From: Enchytraeus crypticus
Lineage: Eukaryota > Annelida > Clitellata > Enchytraeida > Enchytraeidae
Direction of reading: 5' to 3'
NCBI GenBank assembly: GCA_905160935.1
Contig: CAJHZI010000230.1
Span: 124,001 to 188,000 of the forward strand
Length of the DNA: 64,000 nt
Numbering within the stretch: the stretch's first letter is position 1; every line of letters begins with the position of its first letter. Shown in pieces: positions 44,816 through 57,161 of the stretch. The notes beneath the pieces are model-generated. The model saw only the letters and a program-made list of their open reading frames with translations. It ran no database searches and was not told where the DNA came from. A program made the translations under genes and the position numbers.

Positions 44816-45713
44816 TTTGAAACAGGGATATCTTTAAATCTCGACATTTTTAGATTAAAGTTAAATTAAAAGTGATTATCATCGATGATATAGAGTACCT
44901 CAAATTACATACTTCAAACTTTATGCCGCTTTATATATTATTGGACATCTCGTTATACTCCATTTTTTCATTTGCATGCCTTTTTCATGTGCATTCAAGT
45001 TTATTTAAATTAATGCCTCAACTCCATAGTCAAACAGTTATTAAATGACAGATCTTAAGGTGAATTGAACCCTTGTGGGTTCGAATCCCACCCGCGCTAA
45101 TCTGAGAATAAAAGCTCGGACATTCATTGGACTGGTTATACGGAAAATGGTCTAAATTGCCTAACGGATTTAACATGTGGTATTAAAAGTGATAGATATC
45201 AACGTAGTTGATCATTTCACTGTAATGTGTGTTATTATTAGTGCTTTTTATCCACGACAACATTGAACACAAGGGAACCAAATCAATATATAATGAACTG
45301 AAAATCAATATGAACTGAAAATCAACAAGTCAGAAGCATAGAGAGTCGCACCTACGGAGCACTTTAGCTGCAGCTTAATGCGCTAGTATGAAGGTCTTGA
45401 ATAAGGATTTTGAATATACAAGTATATTATAATGACTTTCAATCTACAAAAAAATATTGAAAATATTGCAAAGAAATTCAAAACAGGCCTATTTAATTTT
45501 TTAAATGATCATATACGTACAGTATAAACCAGTTTTTAGAGAGGCACTCTTCGCCGCCCCACATCCCGAGTTCAGAGGTGCCAGTGCTGCCACTCTGACG
45601 ACTCGAGGATGCAGGAGCGCCCAGCGACGAGCACGAGGAGGTGGTGCCTCAGCCGTCACCACACGCAGAGACAACACTCGTGGGAAGGATGGGGTACCCT
45701 TGGTGCAGGAGGG
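44816..45713. other. SPCS2 upstream region
   Basis: Holds the SPCS2 promoter region (no TATA box identified). No exon is visible. Contains the tRNA-like T-arm fragment at 45067-45100. Confidence 0.4.
45067..45100 (+). pseudogene. tRNA 3'-end fragment (T-arm and acceptor half)
   Basis: GTGGGTTCGAATCCCAC (45075-45091) forms a perfect T-stem/loop and is followed by CCGCGCTA, as at the 3' end of a Leu/Ser-type tRNA. The matching 5' acceptor strand, D-arm and anticodon arm are not recognisable upstream, so it is a fragment or SINE remnant rather than a functional tRNA. Confidence 0.4.
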
Positions 45714-48110
45714 CTACCGGTAGCCCAACCTCAGCAGGGTGCTCCCCATCCTCCTAAAACCACTATGCCGCCCATGCCTGCGACATCTAAGAAATCGAAT
45801 CAAGCAATAAGGCGTCCCTACAATGCTGGACCAGATCCCTCCAATGTCTAACCCCCCTCCCCCTTCCCCCAAAACCCCAAACCCACCACAACCCGGACCT
45901 CCGGAAAGCTGCGAAAAACAGACAATGTACAAGTTAAATAATTATCAGTCAATCAATATAAGCCACTATACATGTAGAATAGAGGCTCTGAGCTGCGAGA
46001 AAATAGAACAAAATACAAATTAGTCAATGGTAATATTAATAGAAACTCGCCTTCTGTAAGCACCTACATCTTTCCATAGAGGTTTCTTCATTTTTGAGAG
46101 GCCTTTCTTTGCTGCGAGTAACTAGACAATCAAAACAAGTTAAATAGTCAGTCAATCAATATGAGCCACTATAGAGTAGATGCTCTGAGCTGCGAGAAAA
46201 TAGAACAAAATACAAATTAGTTAGTCAGTCAATAGCAAACACGATAACAAAACTTATTGAGTAACATGCAACAAAACCTAAACCATGCAAATACGACCAC
46301 GCAGAAAGGTCTGCGTGATCGCCCTGATGCTCCTGACTGGTGCTGCTCCCGACTGGTGCGGCTCTTTTTTCTTTCTTCATCCTAAGCAAAGAGCAACAAT
46401 ATAGGAAACTGATTACATAGAATCTAAATCAGCACCACCCTCAACCCCCCTCCTGAGAGCTGCGAGAAAACAGACAGTGTACAAGTTAAATAGCCAGTCA
46501 ATCAATATGAGCCACTATAGAATAGAGACTGAGGTGCGAGCACCTAACACTTACTTTCCGTAGAGGCTTCTTCTTTGCTGCGAGTAAATAGACAACACAA
46601 GTTAGATAGTCAGTCAATCAATGATATTCAACGAATAACTAGTAGAAATTCTCTTACCAGGAACACGTAGCCTAACGCTTAATTTCCACAGAGTCTTCTT
46701 ACATCTTTGCTGCGAGCGATTAGACAATCAAAACGAGTTAAATAGTCCGTCAATCAATGTGAGCCACTACTTTCCAGAGAGGTTTCTTCTTTGCTGAGAG
46801 GCTTCTTCTTTGTTGAGAGTAAATAGATAAAAATACAAGAACATTAGTCAGTCAATCAATAACAATATGACAACAAAATACGACAACAAAATTCGACAAC
46901 AACATTTAGCGACTAACATGCAACAAAATCTATACCATGCAAATACAACCTACGACCACGCAGAAAGGTCTGCTTGGTTATCCTGATGCTCCTGACTGGT
47001 GTGCTCCTGACTGGTGTGCTCCTGACTGGTGCTGCTACCGTGTGACATCTGACCATCTTCTTTCTTCATCCTAAGCAAGCAGAAACAATGCACATTTATT
47101 AGAATACTTTTTCCGTCTAATCTACACTATGTAACAGATTCCAATAGGAAACCTATTACGTGGCTAGAGCCAATGGCGGAGTCGGTAAAACACTCGACCG
47201 CGGATCAGTATGTGCGGGGTTCAAATCCTGGGCTCGCCCGTCACTGACATCGCTTTTGAGTGAAGAAACTGACGTTAACCTTAGCTTTACCAGCTTTTAC
47301 TGTAGAATCCGAACGCAGCATAGTAGTGCAGTATGTGCAATATAGTCAACTGAATCTGAGATTGAATAAAATACGCTAAAATGAATTACTAACCCAGAGA
47401 GAGTCCACCGGATAACGTTGCTGCAACCTCTTCTCCGTCTCTGCGGCAACGTCACCACTGTGTCTGACTCCGGGGTGGAGATCTGCACTGCAGCATTAAA
47501 ACCTGAACATAAAAATTATTGCATTAAATAGGTGTGCAGCTAATTAATGGCTTCCACATTTCAGGAACCATCGTCAAGGTTGATATTTTATGGTTACTAA
47601 AGCAGACAATTTATGTTTAATAGTTACCAAGAGAGCGTAGAAGACACGCTGCCGCAGCCTCTTCTTCGTCGCTGCGGCCAGGAGTCCGTGCTGCAGCCCC
47701 GGGCGTCAAACCTCCGGTGCAATGGCCCGGTGGAAAATCTACACAAAAAGCCCAGACTGGTAATGTATACATCTTACAACAGGATAAAAATGTTGTTCCC
47801 GTGTAGTGTCCGAACCCTAGAAAAATATTAATAATTAATGATGACAATAATAGTAATGAAGTTATAATTATTTTATTGCTATTATTCTAATTATTCTGCT
47901 AATATCATTACTCTATACAAAAATAATTACTCACGAAGATAGATTCCAGATAACGCCGCCACAGCCTCTTTTCCTTCGCTGCGGCCAAAATTCAACCGCA
48001 GCTGATCCCGCAGGGCCAGACCTCCGCAACTGCGGCCAATGAGATCTATAGCGAGACCAGTCAGTGCCGAAGCCTGAAAGACACTCAGATCTCTGTCTGT
48101 ACGGCGCCAT
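45714..48110 (-). CDS. Putative multi-exon gene of unknown family with tandemly duplicated small exons
   Basis: I do not recognise this gene. A TATA box (48167-48174) precedes an ATG at 48110. Unit A1 (47935-48110, MAPYRQRSECLSGFG..., ending at donor CTTC|GTGAGT), A2 (47628-47738) and A3 (47394-47487 or so) are homologous and share a basic motif: WPQRRKRGCGGV, WPQRRRRGCGSV and LPQRRRRGCSNV. A1 and A2 join in phase (111-nt exon, 36 codons). Exon-like B1 (~46950-47070) reads MKKEDGQMSHGSSTSQEH with a TSQEH repeat. B2 (~46292-46381) is its copy, MKKEKRAAPVGSSTSQEH. Micro-exon-like C copies follow (46771-46793, 46683-46709, 46555-46577, 46064-46111), most ~23 nt, encoding KKKPLRK-type sequence between CTCGCAG and GTAAGT-like ends. 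Terminal segments D' (46424-46459, LSGGGLRVVLI) and D (45714-45908, Gly-rich LSGGPGCGGFGVLGEGGGG) could be alternative ends. The reading frame cannot be carried through every junction, so splicing, and even coding status, is uncertain. Confidence 0.35.
46020..47075. repeat. Duplicated exon-intron cassette (B-C-D) of the putative gene
   Basis: Two diverged copies of a ~500-600 bp block lie in tandem (~45.9-46.40 and ~46.44-47.07 kb). Both carry CGACCACGCAGAAAGGTCTG, GATGCTCCTGACTGGTG, TTTCTTCATCCTAAGCAA, and repeated intronic CAGTCAATCAATATGAGCC and GAGCTGCGAGAAAA words. Within each block the short C unit is itself duplicated. Confidence 0.75.
47156..47302 (+). mobile_element. tRNA-derived SINE (reference copy)
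   Basis: Best-preserved copy of the family. The head AGCCAATGGCGGAGTCGGTA, CTCGACCGCGGATCAGTATG and B-box GGGTTCAAATCCTGGGCTCG is tRNA-like. The body is CCCGTCACTGACATCGCTTT and GAAACTGACGTTAACCTTAG. It lies in an intron of the putative gene, in antisense orientation. Confidence 0.88.
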
Positions 48111-48166
48111 ACAGACGTGGAGATAACCCAACGTGGACTGTCTCACCGAATTGCGGTGAACCTTTG

Positions 48167-48174
48167 CTTATATA
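48167..48174 (-). promoter_or_regulatory. TATA box of the putative gene
   Basis: TATATAAG on the minus strand, ~57 bases before the ATG at 48110, predicting a start near 48140. The spacing and consensus are good, and a GC-richer transcribed-looking segment follows. Confidence 0.5.
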
Positions 48175-48720
48175 CTCAGACAGTAATTGTAGTAATTACA
48201 GCCCGGTTTTTTCTCATGGTCACTAAAGGTAACCAACTGTCTGCAGACTTAATCAATAAAGGTCAATGTAATTAACGCCTACATGTACAGTCTGCCACTG
48301 TCACTAATGACTGGTCCAATCATTTAAATTAATTTGATTGCTAGAGATCTCGAGTTGTCTGATGTTGCAAATCTCGAACGCGATGTACATGTACTCGTGG
48401 ACAAGCTTGAATATAATTTCAATGTCTAGACAAGCAAGTTATTCTATCTTGGCTTTATTCTATCTTAACATATAGAATCTTCCGGAATTGATTTATCAGA
48501 ACTCCGACAGTCTGTTGTTTTATTAACCGATCCTCAAACCAATGCTTCATATATTGACCACAGTTGTCTTCCCTATAGTCACACACTGTATAGTGACCAC
48601 AATTGTCTCAGATGTTGCGTCGAGCAATAGACTATTTAAGTACAGTTTCTGCCAATTTTCAGACTCCCTTATTCTTCAATGTCGACTACAACTCAATATC
48701 TGTCCAATAGACATTAGAGT
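48175..48720. other. Upstream region of the putative gene
   Basis: No exon recognised; unique-looking AT-rich sequence. Confidence 0.35.
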
Positions 48721-48725
48721 ATCTC

Positions 48726-48733
48726 TCTCTCTG

Positions 48734-48776
<43 letters not shown>

Positions 48777-48782
48777 GTCTAT
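48726..48782. repeat. (CTAT)n microsatellite
   Basis: About ten CTAT tetranucleotides. Confidence 0.95.
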
Positions 48783-48814
48783 TATTCTGCAAGTGGCATG
48801 TCCGAGGTACATAT

Positions 48815-49050
48815 TCACACTCAGGAGTCTGCTTCCACGCTCCATACAGAGCACTCCATTGATCAACAAGTTAATCCCTTCTCAATGTCTATGCCTTATC
48901 CATACCTTATGTAGCCGACAGCTTGGGAAAAGTGTGGCTTCTGAGGTGGTTTCCCGTTGCCTTCCCCAGTTAGATGGATTAGCCTAATTACCATTCAATC
49001 CCGGGGGAAATTAAACAACAACAACAACATGACAACAATAACAACAACAA
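48815..49050 (+). mobile_element. Dispersed repeat family F, with (CAA)n tail
   Basis: TGCTTCCACGCTCCATACAG, TATGCCTTATCCATACCTTA, TTCTGAGGTGGTTTCCCGTT, GCCTTCCCCAGTTAGATGG, ending in ACAACAACAACAACA. The A-rich tail suggests a retroposed SINE. Copies occur at 18.8 and 51.5 kb. Confidence 0.65.
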
Positions 49051-49124
49051 CGACGACATGCAACTATAGCTTGAGAAAAATATGTCTTTAAGTTGGATTC
49101 TATGTGGTCATTCACGTATTATAT

Positions 49125-49222
49125 AACGCACGTTGGTGGGTGGGTAGAGTTTTGTTTTATAGTGTTATGGAGGTGGGTGGTTAGAGTTTTGTTATTTAGT
49201 GTTATGGAGGTGGGTGCGTACT
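49125..49222. repeat. ~48-bp direct duplication
   Basis: TGGGTGGTTAGAGTTTTGTT and TAGTGTTATGGAGGTGGGTG recur in two to three copies. Confidence 0.75.
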
Positions 49223-51405
49223 GTTAGATTCGTGATATATAACAAATTGAAGTGTTGAGCAGTTACTTTTGAAGATTTCGCTCATTTCTTGCTATTTTCG
49301 CGATCCGATTGGACTGGTATATATGTATAGATTCTGTATGCGGCATGTAGCAACACTGTTTATAATTATTGTGTTAATTATATAACTTGCTATATAACTA
49401 TTATTACTAATATAACTATTACTATATATAGCTCAGATAGCTATAAAAGTAAAAAAAAGTCAAGGTGAGCGACCTTTGGTTTAAGTCTTGACTAAAAATG
49501 TTTCGAAAATTCGATGCACCATCAAATCGTCTGCAGTTAATACATCTTTTATTATGCCGTGACATTTTTCATGCTAAAGATTTGAGATTACACCTAAAAA
49601 TCTACAAGGTTCCGAATAAGCGGGTCCACACATTTTGGAATCCGTAGTCGCAATCACGATTTCTCCATTGCAGCAACCCCTGATAATAAATAAGATATCA
49701 AAGGTCAGAACAATTCTTGTTGCTGCAAGAAGACAGCGCGAGCTAATGGCAGTCATTACATCCGGGGAAATGGAGGATGTCGAATAGTTGTACGGGAGTC
49801 AGGTTGGCGCAGCTAGTGTGGACTTGCCACCAAATTCAGTGTTACCTTTGTTACTAGTTATAACTAATGTAACACATGTAGATGGAGGTCCGTGGGAATA
49901 GATCTTTTTGGTAATAGCCATAAATAGAACATCGTGGACACCAAATATAAACAGTGGACTAGAAAAAGTAAACACGCATAGAATATTATTGAAATGTACT
50001 AGTTCCTCATAAAATTTCTAATACAAGTTTTCTTTAGAAATGTTATTTACTTTACAACCTACTATACGTATATTAATTAAAGAATAACTTAACACTTATA
50101 GTTTAACTCTTTCACCCATTATAACGGTATGCATGCATTATAACGAAGTTATAATATAGACCCATTACATTTACATGTAAATTTATGTATCAGATGTCAA
50201 CATAAACAAACCAGTGTTACCATACAACAAAATATGTTTTCAATTACCGAACTGATCTATTGGAATAGAATAGACAGAATTCAGACAGTAGCATTCTGAA
50301 TATTACTACTACATACTCAAACCATTCACCCACAGCTACTGAGCGTTACAAAGCATTGATAGACTTCAGGTATCATTAGCCAAATGACTAATCAAATTAC
50401 AGACCGGAAAGACTAAAATCTAGGAACTAGAAAGAAAAATTTCATTTTAGTTCTTGTAATAACGTTTATGCAAATTTACAATGTAAGTCAAGAAAAATAT
50501 CGAAAATGAATTATAAAACTCACCACACCGTGTCAACCTAAATGAAAAATGAATATGAAAATGCCACTCTATGCTACGTAGTATTTAAGGCACAATCAAT
50601 GACGCCAATCAGTTTTTTGAGGAGCACTAATCTTTAGGAACAAAGTAAAATTCACACAACTGAGGCATAGCTTGATGTAACGAATGTCAGATGCTAGAAA
50701 AGAATGAAAATAGTAAACAATTTGGTAGGGTTAAGTCCGATACGGGGCCCAATTCTTATATTACTGATGGAACCAGTATCCTCGCAGTTACGTATCGATT
50801 GACGCAAATAGGCACAAATTCCTCACAGTGATACTAAAGATAACTAAGTGTACATTATAGATAAATATTAAATAAATAAAATGTTGTAGTTCTCTACGTG
50901 CAGGGCCTAATTAAATAAAAAACACATGTTGAGAGAAATGAATTACCTTATTAGAAAGAACATAGAAGATCTGTTGAAAGCCCATTGTAGGGGTATGCAT
51001 AAAACAAATTACAACCTGATTTAAAACATTTCATAATTAAACACCTACCATAACCAAACATAAAAAAGCAAGCATAAACAAGATACAATTCCCGGTATAT
51101 ATAACTCTCATACAGAAGCAATACAAAATAGACGAAAGGTTTACTGCTCGTGTGCTAAGAGGCGACTAAGCAGAATTTGGAGAAACAAGAGTACACTATC
51201 TCAGATAAGATATTGCTCCAAGATGAGTAATACATTCACTGTATGTGACGTCTTTGTGTTAATTGATCGACTGTGTGCTCAGGACTGAGCGAGATAGCAG
51301 AGAACAGGAATAACTACATCTTGTCAAACAGCAAAGAGAGAGAGAGAGAGAGAAACAATACAAAAATTAAAGTAGATTTATTGTATAGGCCTATATCACT
51401 GCAGT
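49223..51405. other. Gene-free AT-rich intergenic DNA
   Basis: No supported exon. The ORF at 49574-49756 (minus) has no domain. A short (AG)n run lies at 51332-51352. Confidence 0.45.
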
Positions 51406-51409
51406 ATTC

Positions 51410-51645
51410 TTCCAGGTGACAGATCCAATGTACATACTTCTACTTACAGATTCAAGGTACATTCTGCTTTCAAGCTCCTTACTAATGTACTCAGCGATTC
51501 ATGAGATCATCTTTTCACAAAAGGCTATGCCTTATACATACTTTTACGTAGTCTATTATAGCATTATAGCATGGAAATAGCATAGCTTCTGAGGCGATTT
51601 CCCGTTGCCTTCCTCGGTTCTTGCTCAGTCGCCTCTTAAGACACA
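51410..51645 (+). mobile_element. Dispersed repeat family F copy
   Basis: TCAAGGTACATTCTGCTTTC, AGGCTATGCCTTATACATAC, TTCTGAGGCGATTTCCCGTT, GCCTTCCTCGGTTCTTGCTC. Diverged from the 48.8-kb copy. Confidence 0.65.
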
Positions 51646-51692
51646 TACAGCTTATGGTTGGTCTACTCTACAGCGTCCCGGACATATCATGG

Positions 51693-51743
51693 GAATATAT
51701 ATATATATAGGCCTATATACATGTATATATATATATATATACA

Positions 51744-51805
<62 letters not shown>

Positions 51806-51824
51806 TGTATATATACAGTACATG

Positions 51825-51881
<57 letters not shown>

Positions 51882-51882
51882 T
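51693..51882. repeat. (AT)n microsatellite
   Basis: TA runs with ACATGTATAT and ATGCATGTAT interruptions. Overlapping ORFs are artefacts. Confidence 0.97.
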
Positions 51883-52117
51883 CTATATAAGTGAATGCAT
51901 GAATATATAAAAAATTATGATTTTTTTTTAATTATTACCATTATGGTGATTATTATTTTTTAATATAGAAATCATTGGTATAATCAGTAGTACAACTATT
52001 ACGGTAATGCAAATAAGACGCATAATCTAAAAAGTTATAAATTATGTAAATTAATATAACTTATTTAACATTATGGTTACTTATCGGTTAAAATAGCTGT
52101 TAAGGTTGAAAAAAGAC

Positions 52118-52192
52118 TTCTCTATAATGACGTCCCTGACATCATCCTTGCCTGAGGAAACGGACGTTAAGCTTCTATTATTATTATTATTA
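52118..52192 (+). mobile_element. SINE family D copy
   Basis: ATGACGTCCCTGACATCATC, CTGAGGAAACGGACGTTAAG, then an (ATT)n tail. The cleanest copy of this family. Confidence 0.75.
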
Positions 52193-52590
52193 TAAGTTAA
52201 CTGACGTGGACGTAATAGGTAGACTGAGACGACTATCAGATCCTGATGTTGTATGGTGGGAACACACTAGCAAATGACATCCTAATATTACCCAATAGGC
52301 AGAATAACACGTTACTGAATTGGATATTTTCCAAGCACTGCACGCAAGCAGACAAATGGATACATTGCATCATAATTATAAAATAGAGCACAATACAGTA
52401 GGTTCATAAAGTATACAGATGTTAATACCCATAAATATTTTGACCAAAATTATTTAGGATAACACGCAATAGTTAGAATACAGTACAGACGAGAAAGGTT
52501 TTGTCATAGCTAATTTGCATTATTCAAGTAGAGACAGAATATTTACCCGATATATTTATTCATCATCAACTAAATTTTGTTGCATATGAA
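52193..52590. other. Gene-free AT-rich DNA
   Basis: Nothing recognised between the family D copy and the AT microsatellite. Confidence 0.4.
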
Positions 52591-52593
52591 TAC

Positions 52594-52726
<133 letters not shown>

Positions 52727-52764
52727 ATCAGATATATATAAATCAATCAATCAGAGATCAACTT

Positions 52765-52900
52765 TTGGCTGATTATCTGGATTTTGGAATTTGCACCGTT
52801 TTTGGACCATCTTTTTGCTTACTGGCTTGATTTTGTCTCAATAGTGCTCGAAGGTGTCATTGATGACTGTAGCACTCTAATTTTTGTTATTATTATAAAT
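52765..52900 (+). mobile_element. Dispersed SINE-like repeat, family E
   Basis: GATTATCTGGATTTTGGAAT, TTGCACCGTTTTTGGACC, GGCTTGATTTTGTCTCAATA, TGACTGTAGCACTCTAAT, then a TTATTATTAT tail. Confidence 0.8.
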
Positions 52901-53885
52901 AAGACTTAATTTTTAACCCTAGTAAGGACAAGAAGGAATTACAGAAGAGCTACAGCAAATGAAAAGAAGAAAGTTTTTTCAATTGTCACTCAAAAGACTG
53001 CATAGTAGAACATGACTATACTCCATTATCCGTGGTTAATGGAACACTCGTCACAAAATCATAATCTAAAGCTCACTGTTTAAGTGTATAATTAGAAATC
53101 TACTTTACTGCTTAGGCAAAAAAAATATTTTTAAATAATTATTTTTTCTTATAACAAAGAAAGGCACAACTTTTATCCGTACAAGATGAGCACTCATTAA
53201 TCTCACGTCTTATATACAGGTTTAAACAATAATTTATATTAATTAAACATATAAGAGTAAAATATGTTAAATAGAGAAACTGAAAAAATAAAAATACTAA
53301 AATGATATATAACATGTACAGATAGCGCTAACGAGATTTATTAACGAGATTTTGAGACGAGATTTATTCACACATCATTTTCTAATTTGGCAACAAAAAC
53401 TGAAAAAGCTGCCGAATATTGAGGAAACTAAGTAACATTATTGCTGTATATAAACAAATCATAGTTAATTACAGTTGAACAAGTCCATAACGGTATAATC
53501 TATCTAGGCTACAACCTTCATCAGATATGAATGAATATTAGACATTACACAAACAGCAGATATATTACAATCTTATATAAACTACCTTATATCTTACAAT
53601 CAACCCACAATTTTAGAATTTTTGCTCTTTGTAGCGAAGTCCCGTTGAAATTATTGCAAAGAATGTATTCATGAAACACCAGATGTTTGATATTTTCAGA
53701 GTTTGTGCTTACCGACCATTTATCCCACAAACTTAAATAAAGATTGTAATTAAGAACAAAAGAAATAGTAATAGTTATTACAATTCTTATATTTTACGAT
53801 AAAATTACAAATGTCATTTTTACTTAAAGTTAAGATATTACAGTAGCTATAATACATTTACTCTTAACTCTCCCACATGCACAAT
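52901..53885. other. Gene-free AT-rich DNA downstream of UXS1
   Basis: No exon recognised. Confidence 0.4.
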
Positions 53886-53889
53886 CAGG

Positions 53890-54335
53890 ACTATAGTAAC
53901 ACAGCTGTTAAACCACATTTAAACCACAGTCAAACCACACTTAAGAAAAATACACAAATGTCATTTTTACAAAAAGTTAATAAATTACAGTAAACCACAT
54001 TTACTATAATTTCATTTACTTGAAACACAGTTAACCACATTAAACCACAGTTAAACTACAGTTAAGCCACAGTTAACCACATTTAAACCACAGTTAAACC
54101 ACAGTTAAACCACATTTACACCACAGTTAAACCATATTTAAACGACAGTTAAACCACATTTAAACGACAGTTAAACCACATTTAAACCACATTTAAACCA
54201 CAGTAAACCACAGTTAAACAACAGGTAAACCATACTTGAACCACAGTTAAACCACATTTAAACTATATTTAAACCACATTTGAACAAAGTTAAACAACAG
54301 TTAAACCACATTTAAACCACAGTTAAGACCAGAGT
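53890..54335. repeat. AACCACA-rich tandem array
   Basis: Irregular repetition of TTAAACCACAG and TTTAAACCACA in units of ~11-14 bp, with roughly twenty AACCACA words. AACCACA (TGTGGTT on the other strand) is the RUNX-binding consensus. The array starts ~45 bp beyond the UXS1 stop codon, so it may lie in the 3' UTR. Confidence 0.85.
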
Positions 54336-54379
54336 AAATATCGACGAATGGAATGAGAGATGAAATGCTAGATGAGGAG

Positions 54380-57120
54380 TTAGAGACCATCAGGCCGCCA
54401 GTGGTTCCTCTCGCTGTGCTTCTTCCTTCTTAGTTCATGACGAAAATACTCCACCGTCTTGTTGATTCCCTTCATCATGGATACCTGCAAATGAAAATTT
54501 ATTCATTTATTCTACTTATTGCTGGTATAAAAAATAATAACTTTAATATAATACTTCTCAGGTAATTGTCTCATTGATGGTGAAATATTTTCATTCGAAC
54601 AAGTTAACTCAAGTGGGTGTATAATTCTTACAAATGTAGTTCACTAATTTGTCATTTCAAGTACAAAACAGCAGAATAACAACAACAATAATAATAACAA
54701 AAATTAGAGTGCTACAGTCATCAATGACAACATCGAGTACAGACACAAGCAGCACAAACTTTTTCAAAACTTTCATTAAATATTAAATCTGTGACATAAT
54801 ATTTGCTAGGCTGCTGTTCCATATAACGTCACAAAGAACATACAGCACAAACTGTAACGAACGGGGTTACGAGAGGGTGCGCGCGGCCGGCGAGGCCCCC
54901 CGTGTTACAGCGAGGGGAACATATCTCTCTCACCCTCAATATTGGGTCCTGAGCACACGGGACATCGGGTTTGGCGGCCCAGCCCGAATCGGGAGTGGGG
55001 ACTCAATCCACGTCGTCATGTTGTTGTAGGTTTACTTTGGATGGCCGGCAGCGATTCGGGATAGCAGCTACTACGTTGAATAATCTATTTCAGGTACCGC
55101 TTCTCAGGAGGAACCGAGGATGCTGTATCTCGAATGGCTTATCTTCGCTCAACTTCTTCCTCTAATTCCAGGGCCGACCTCTTGCTTCTTTCGTAGATTC
55201 TCTTCCGTAATGTGATTCTCGGGGCGAAGTGATATGGTGACCCGAACCCGGGTGTGGAAGCATCTGCAATCTTTCAGGCGACTACGATTTAGTTTTCCGC
55301 CCTGCTTCCTAGTCTTCAAACTGGTTGTAGTAGATAAATATATGATTGGTTGTTTAACTGCGACGAACTTTATTCTTCTTTACCCTATAAAACTTCCCTA
55401 TACCTTTTTAAACTTATTCTTCCCTATCCTTTTAATACTGGTCTTCCCGTAGTTCCTTCTCTCGTCCATCGTTGCTGAAGTGGTGTAGTGGGCCTTTCGC
55501 TTAATGTGGTGAAATCCGTGGATAGTCTACTCTGGTCATTGGTAATCCCGCTTCTGCATCCCTTTAATACTGGTCTTCCCGTAGTTCCTTCTCTCGTCCA
55601 TCGTTGCTGAAGGTGGTACAATGGCTTTCGTGTAGTCACTATGAAATTCTTTGATAGTTAACTGGTCATTAGTAATCCTGCTCCCGCCTGCAGGGACGAA
55701 CTCCATCCAAGTAATGCCGTCGCTAGCTTCCCACCTGCAGCGACAAACTCGACCCAGGCGCTTAGCAAATACCCGCAGAGACGAACTCGACCCGGATAAT
55801 GCCGTGGACTACCTGCCTCCTGCCTGCAGAGACACACTCGACCTAGGCGCTTAGCAAATAACCGCAGATACGGACTCGACCCAGGTAATGCCGTGGACTA
55901 CCAGCCTCTTAACTGGGCCTACTCAGGGGGACACCGAACTCTCCCGCCTCCAAATTAGCCTTCGCGGCTTGGGAAACTAGCCAATTTGAGGGGCCCCCTT
56001 ACCTATCCCGTAGGGAGTCAGTAAGAGGAAGAATCATTGAGACTCGATCCTTTATGAGTACTACACGTTGTACGCCGTATAGCCCCATTGGAGCCGCCCT
56101 TCTGGGAACCTACTCAGACGAACCAAGTAGGCCCCCGGCCCCAATGTGATTCTACTGTATCTAGCTTCTCCTTATATACATCGCTGTCGATCGATGTCAA
56201 ACGCTTCTATCGAATCACAGCGCTTCTTCTCTTAGCTAATTTACGACGCAGCTGCGTCACTTTGGAAATACCCTGCGTAATAAACTAGCTATACCCACCT
56301 ATAACCTCGGCTAATATCATCTATTATAAATCTTTTGAAAAACCCTTCGTCACTTATTATTTATAAATAACTGCTCTATAATATCTGCATTCTATCTAAA
56401 ATATATACTTCTTACTATAGAAATTGTGAACAAGGCGTGTTCATTACACAAACAATTAATCATCCAACAGCAATCAGTTCCCCGATAGTTATCTAAGGAA
56501 ATTAAGGAATACCTTGAGAACATGTATCAGCTAAATTTCTTTATCTTTCGCTATATTCTACATGTTTATATTTTTTAATTGTTTCTTTTTTTGCACAAGT
56601 TTAAAATGATCTTATAACGTTTTGCTCGTGTTATTGATGTAACCAACTAGATGGCGCTAGTCGCTGATTTGGTAGCCTCCATTTCAGATCAAACAGATGG
56701 AACTGCTAGTAGGACCATTGAGTTAATAGACATCTGAAGGATCGCTGTTTCTGATTGTAACTGAAATGTTTATTCTCATATGAATTCGTATGTAATTTTA
56801 GATTAAAATTAACTAATACGTAATATTGTTGTGGCGTGTGATTTTGAAATAAAATAAACTCTCTCCCCGCTTAAACACCGCTTATATTTTCAAGAATGGT
56901 TTCCTACCCGGGGCACCCAGCCGAGTACTTGTTTAGCTACAGTGATATCAGGCTTCCTTCTCCGTGGATCATCCTCCATAGCTGTCCTGTAAACGATTTT
57001 ACTGTTTCCTCCTGAATCAATCAATCAATTAATCAATCAATCAATCAATCAGGCTTCCTTCTCCGTGGGTCATCCTCCACAGCTGTCCTGTAAACTGTAA
57101 ACGATTTTACTATTTCCTCC

Positions 57121-57161
<41 letters not shown>

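Noticed and set aside
45609-45851. Proline-rich plus-strand ORF ending PYNAGPDPSNV
   Set aside because: It overlaps the Gly-rich terminal segment of the putative minus-strand gene, which has an acceptor matching the other exons of that locus; the plus frame lacks such support, though it cannot be fully excluded.
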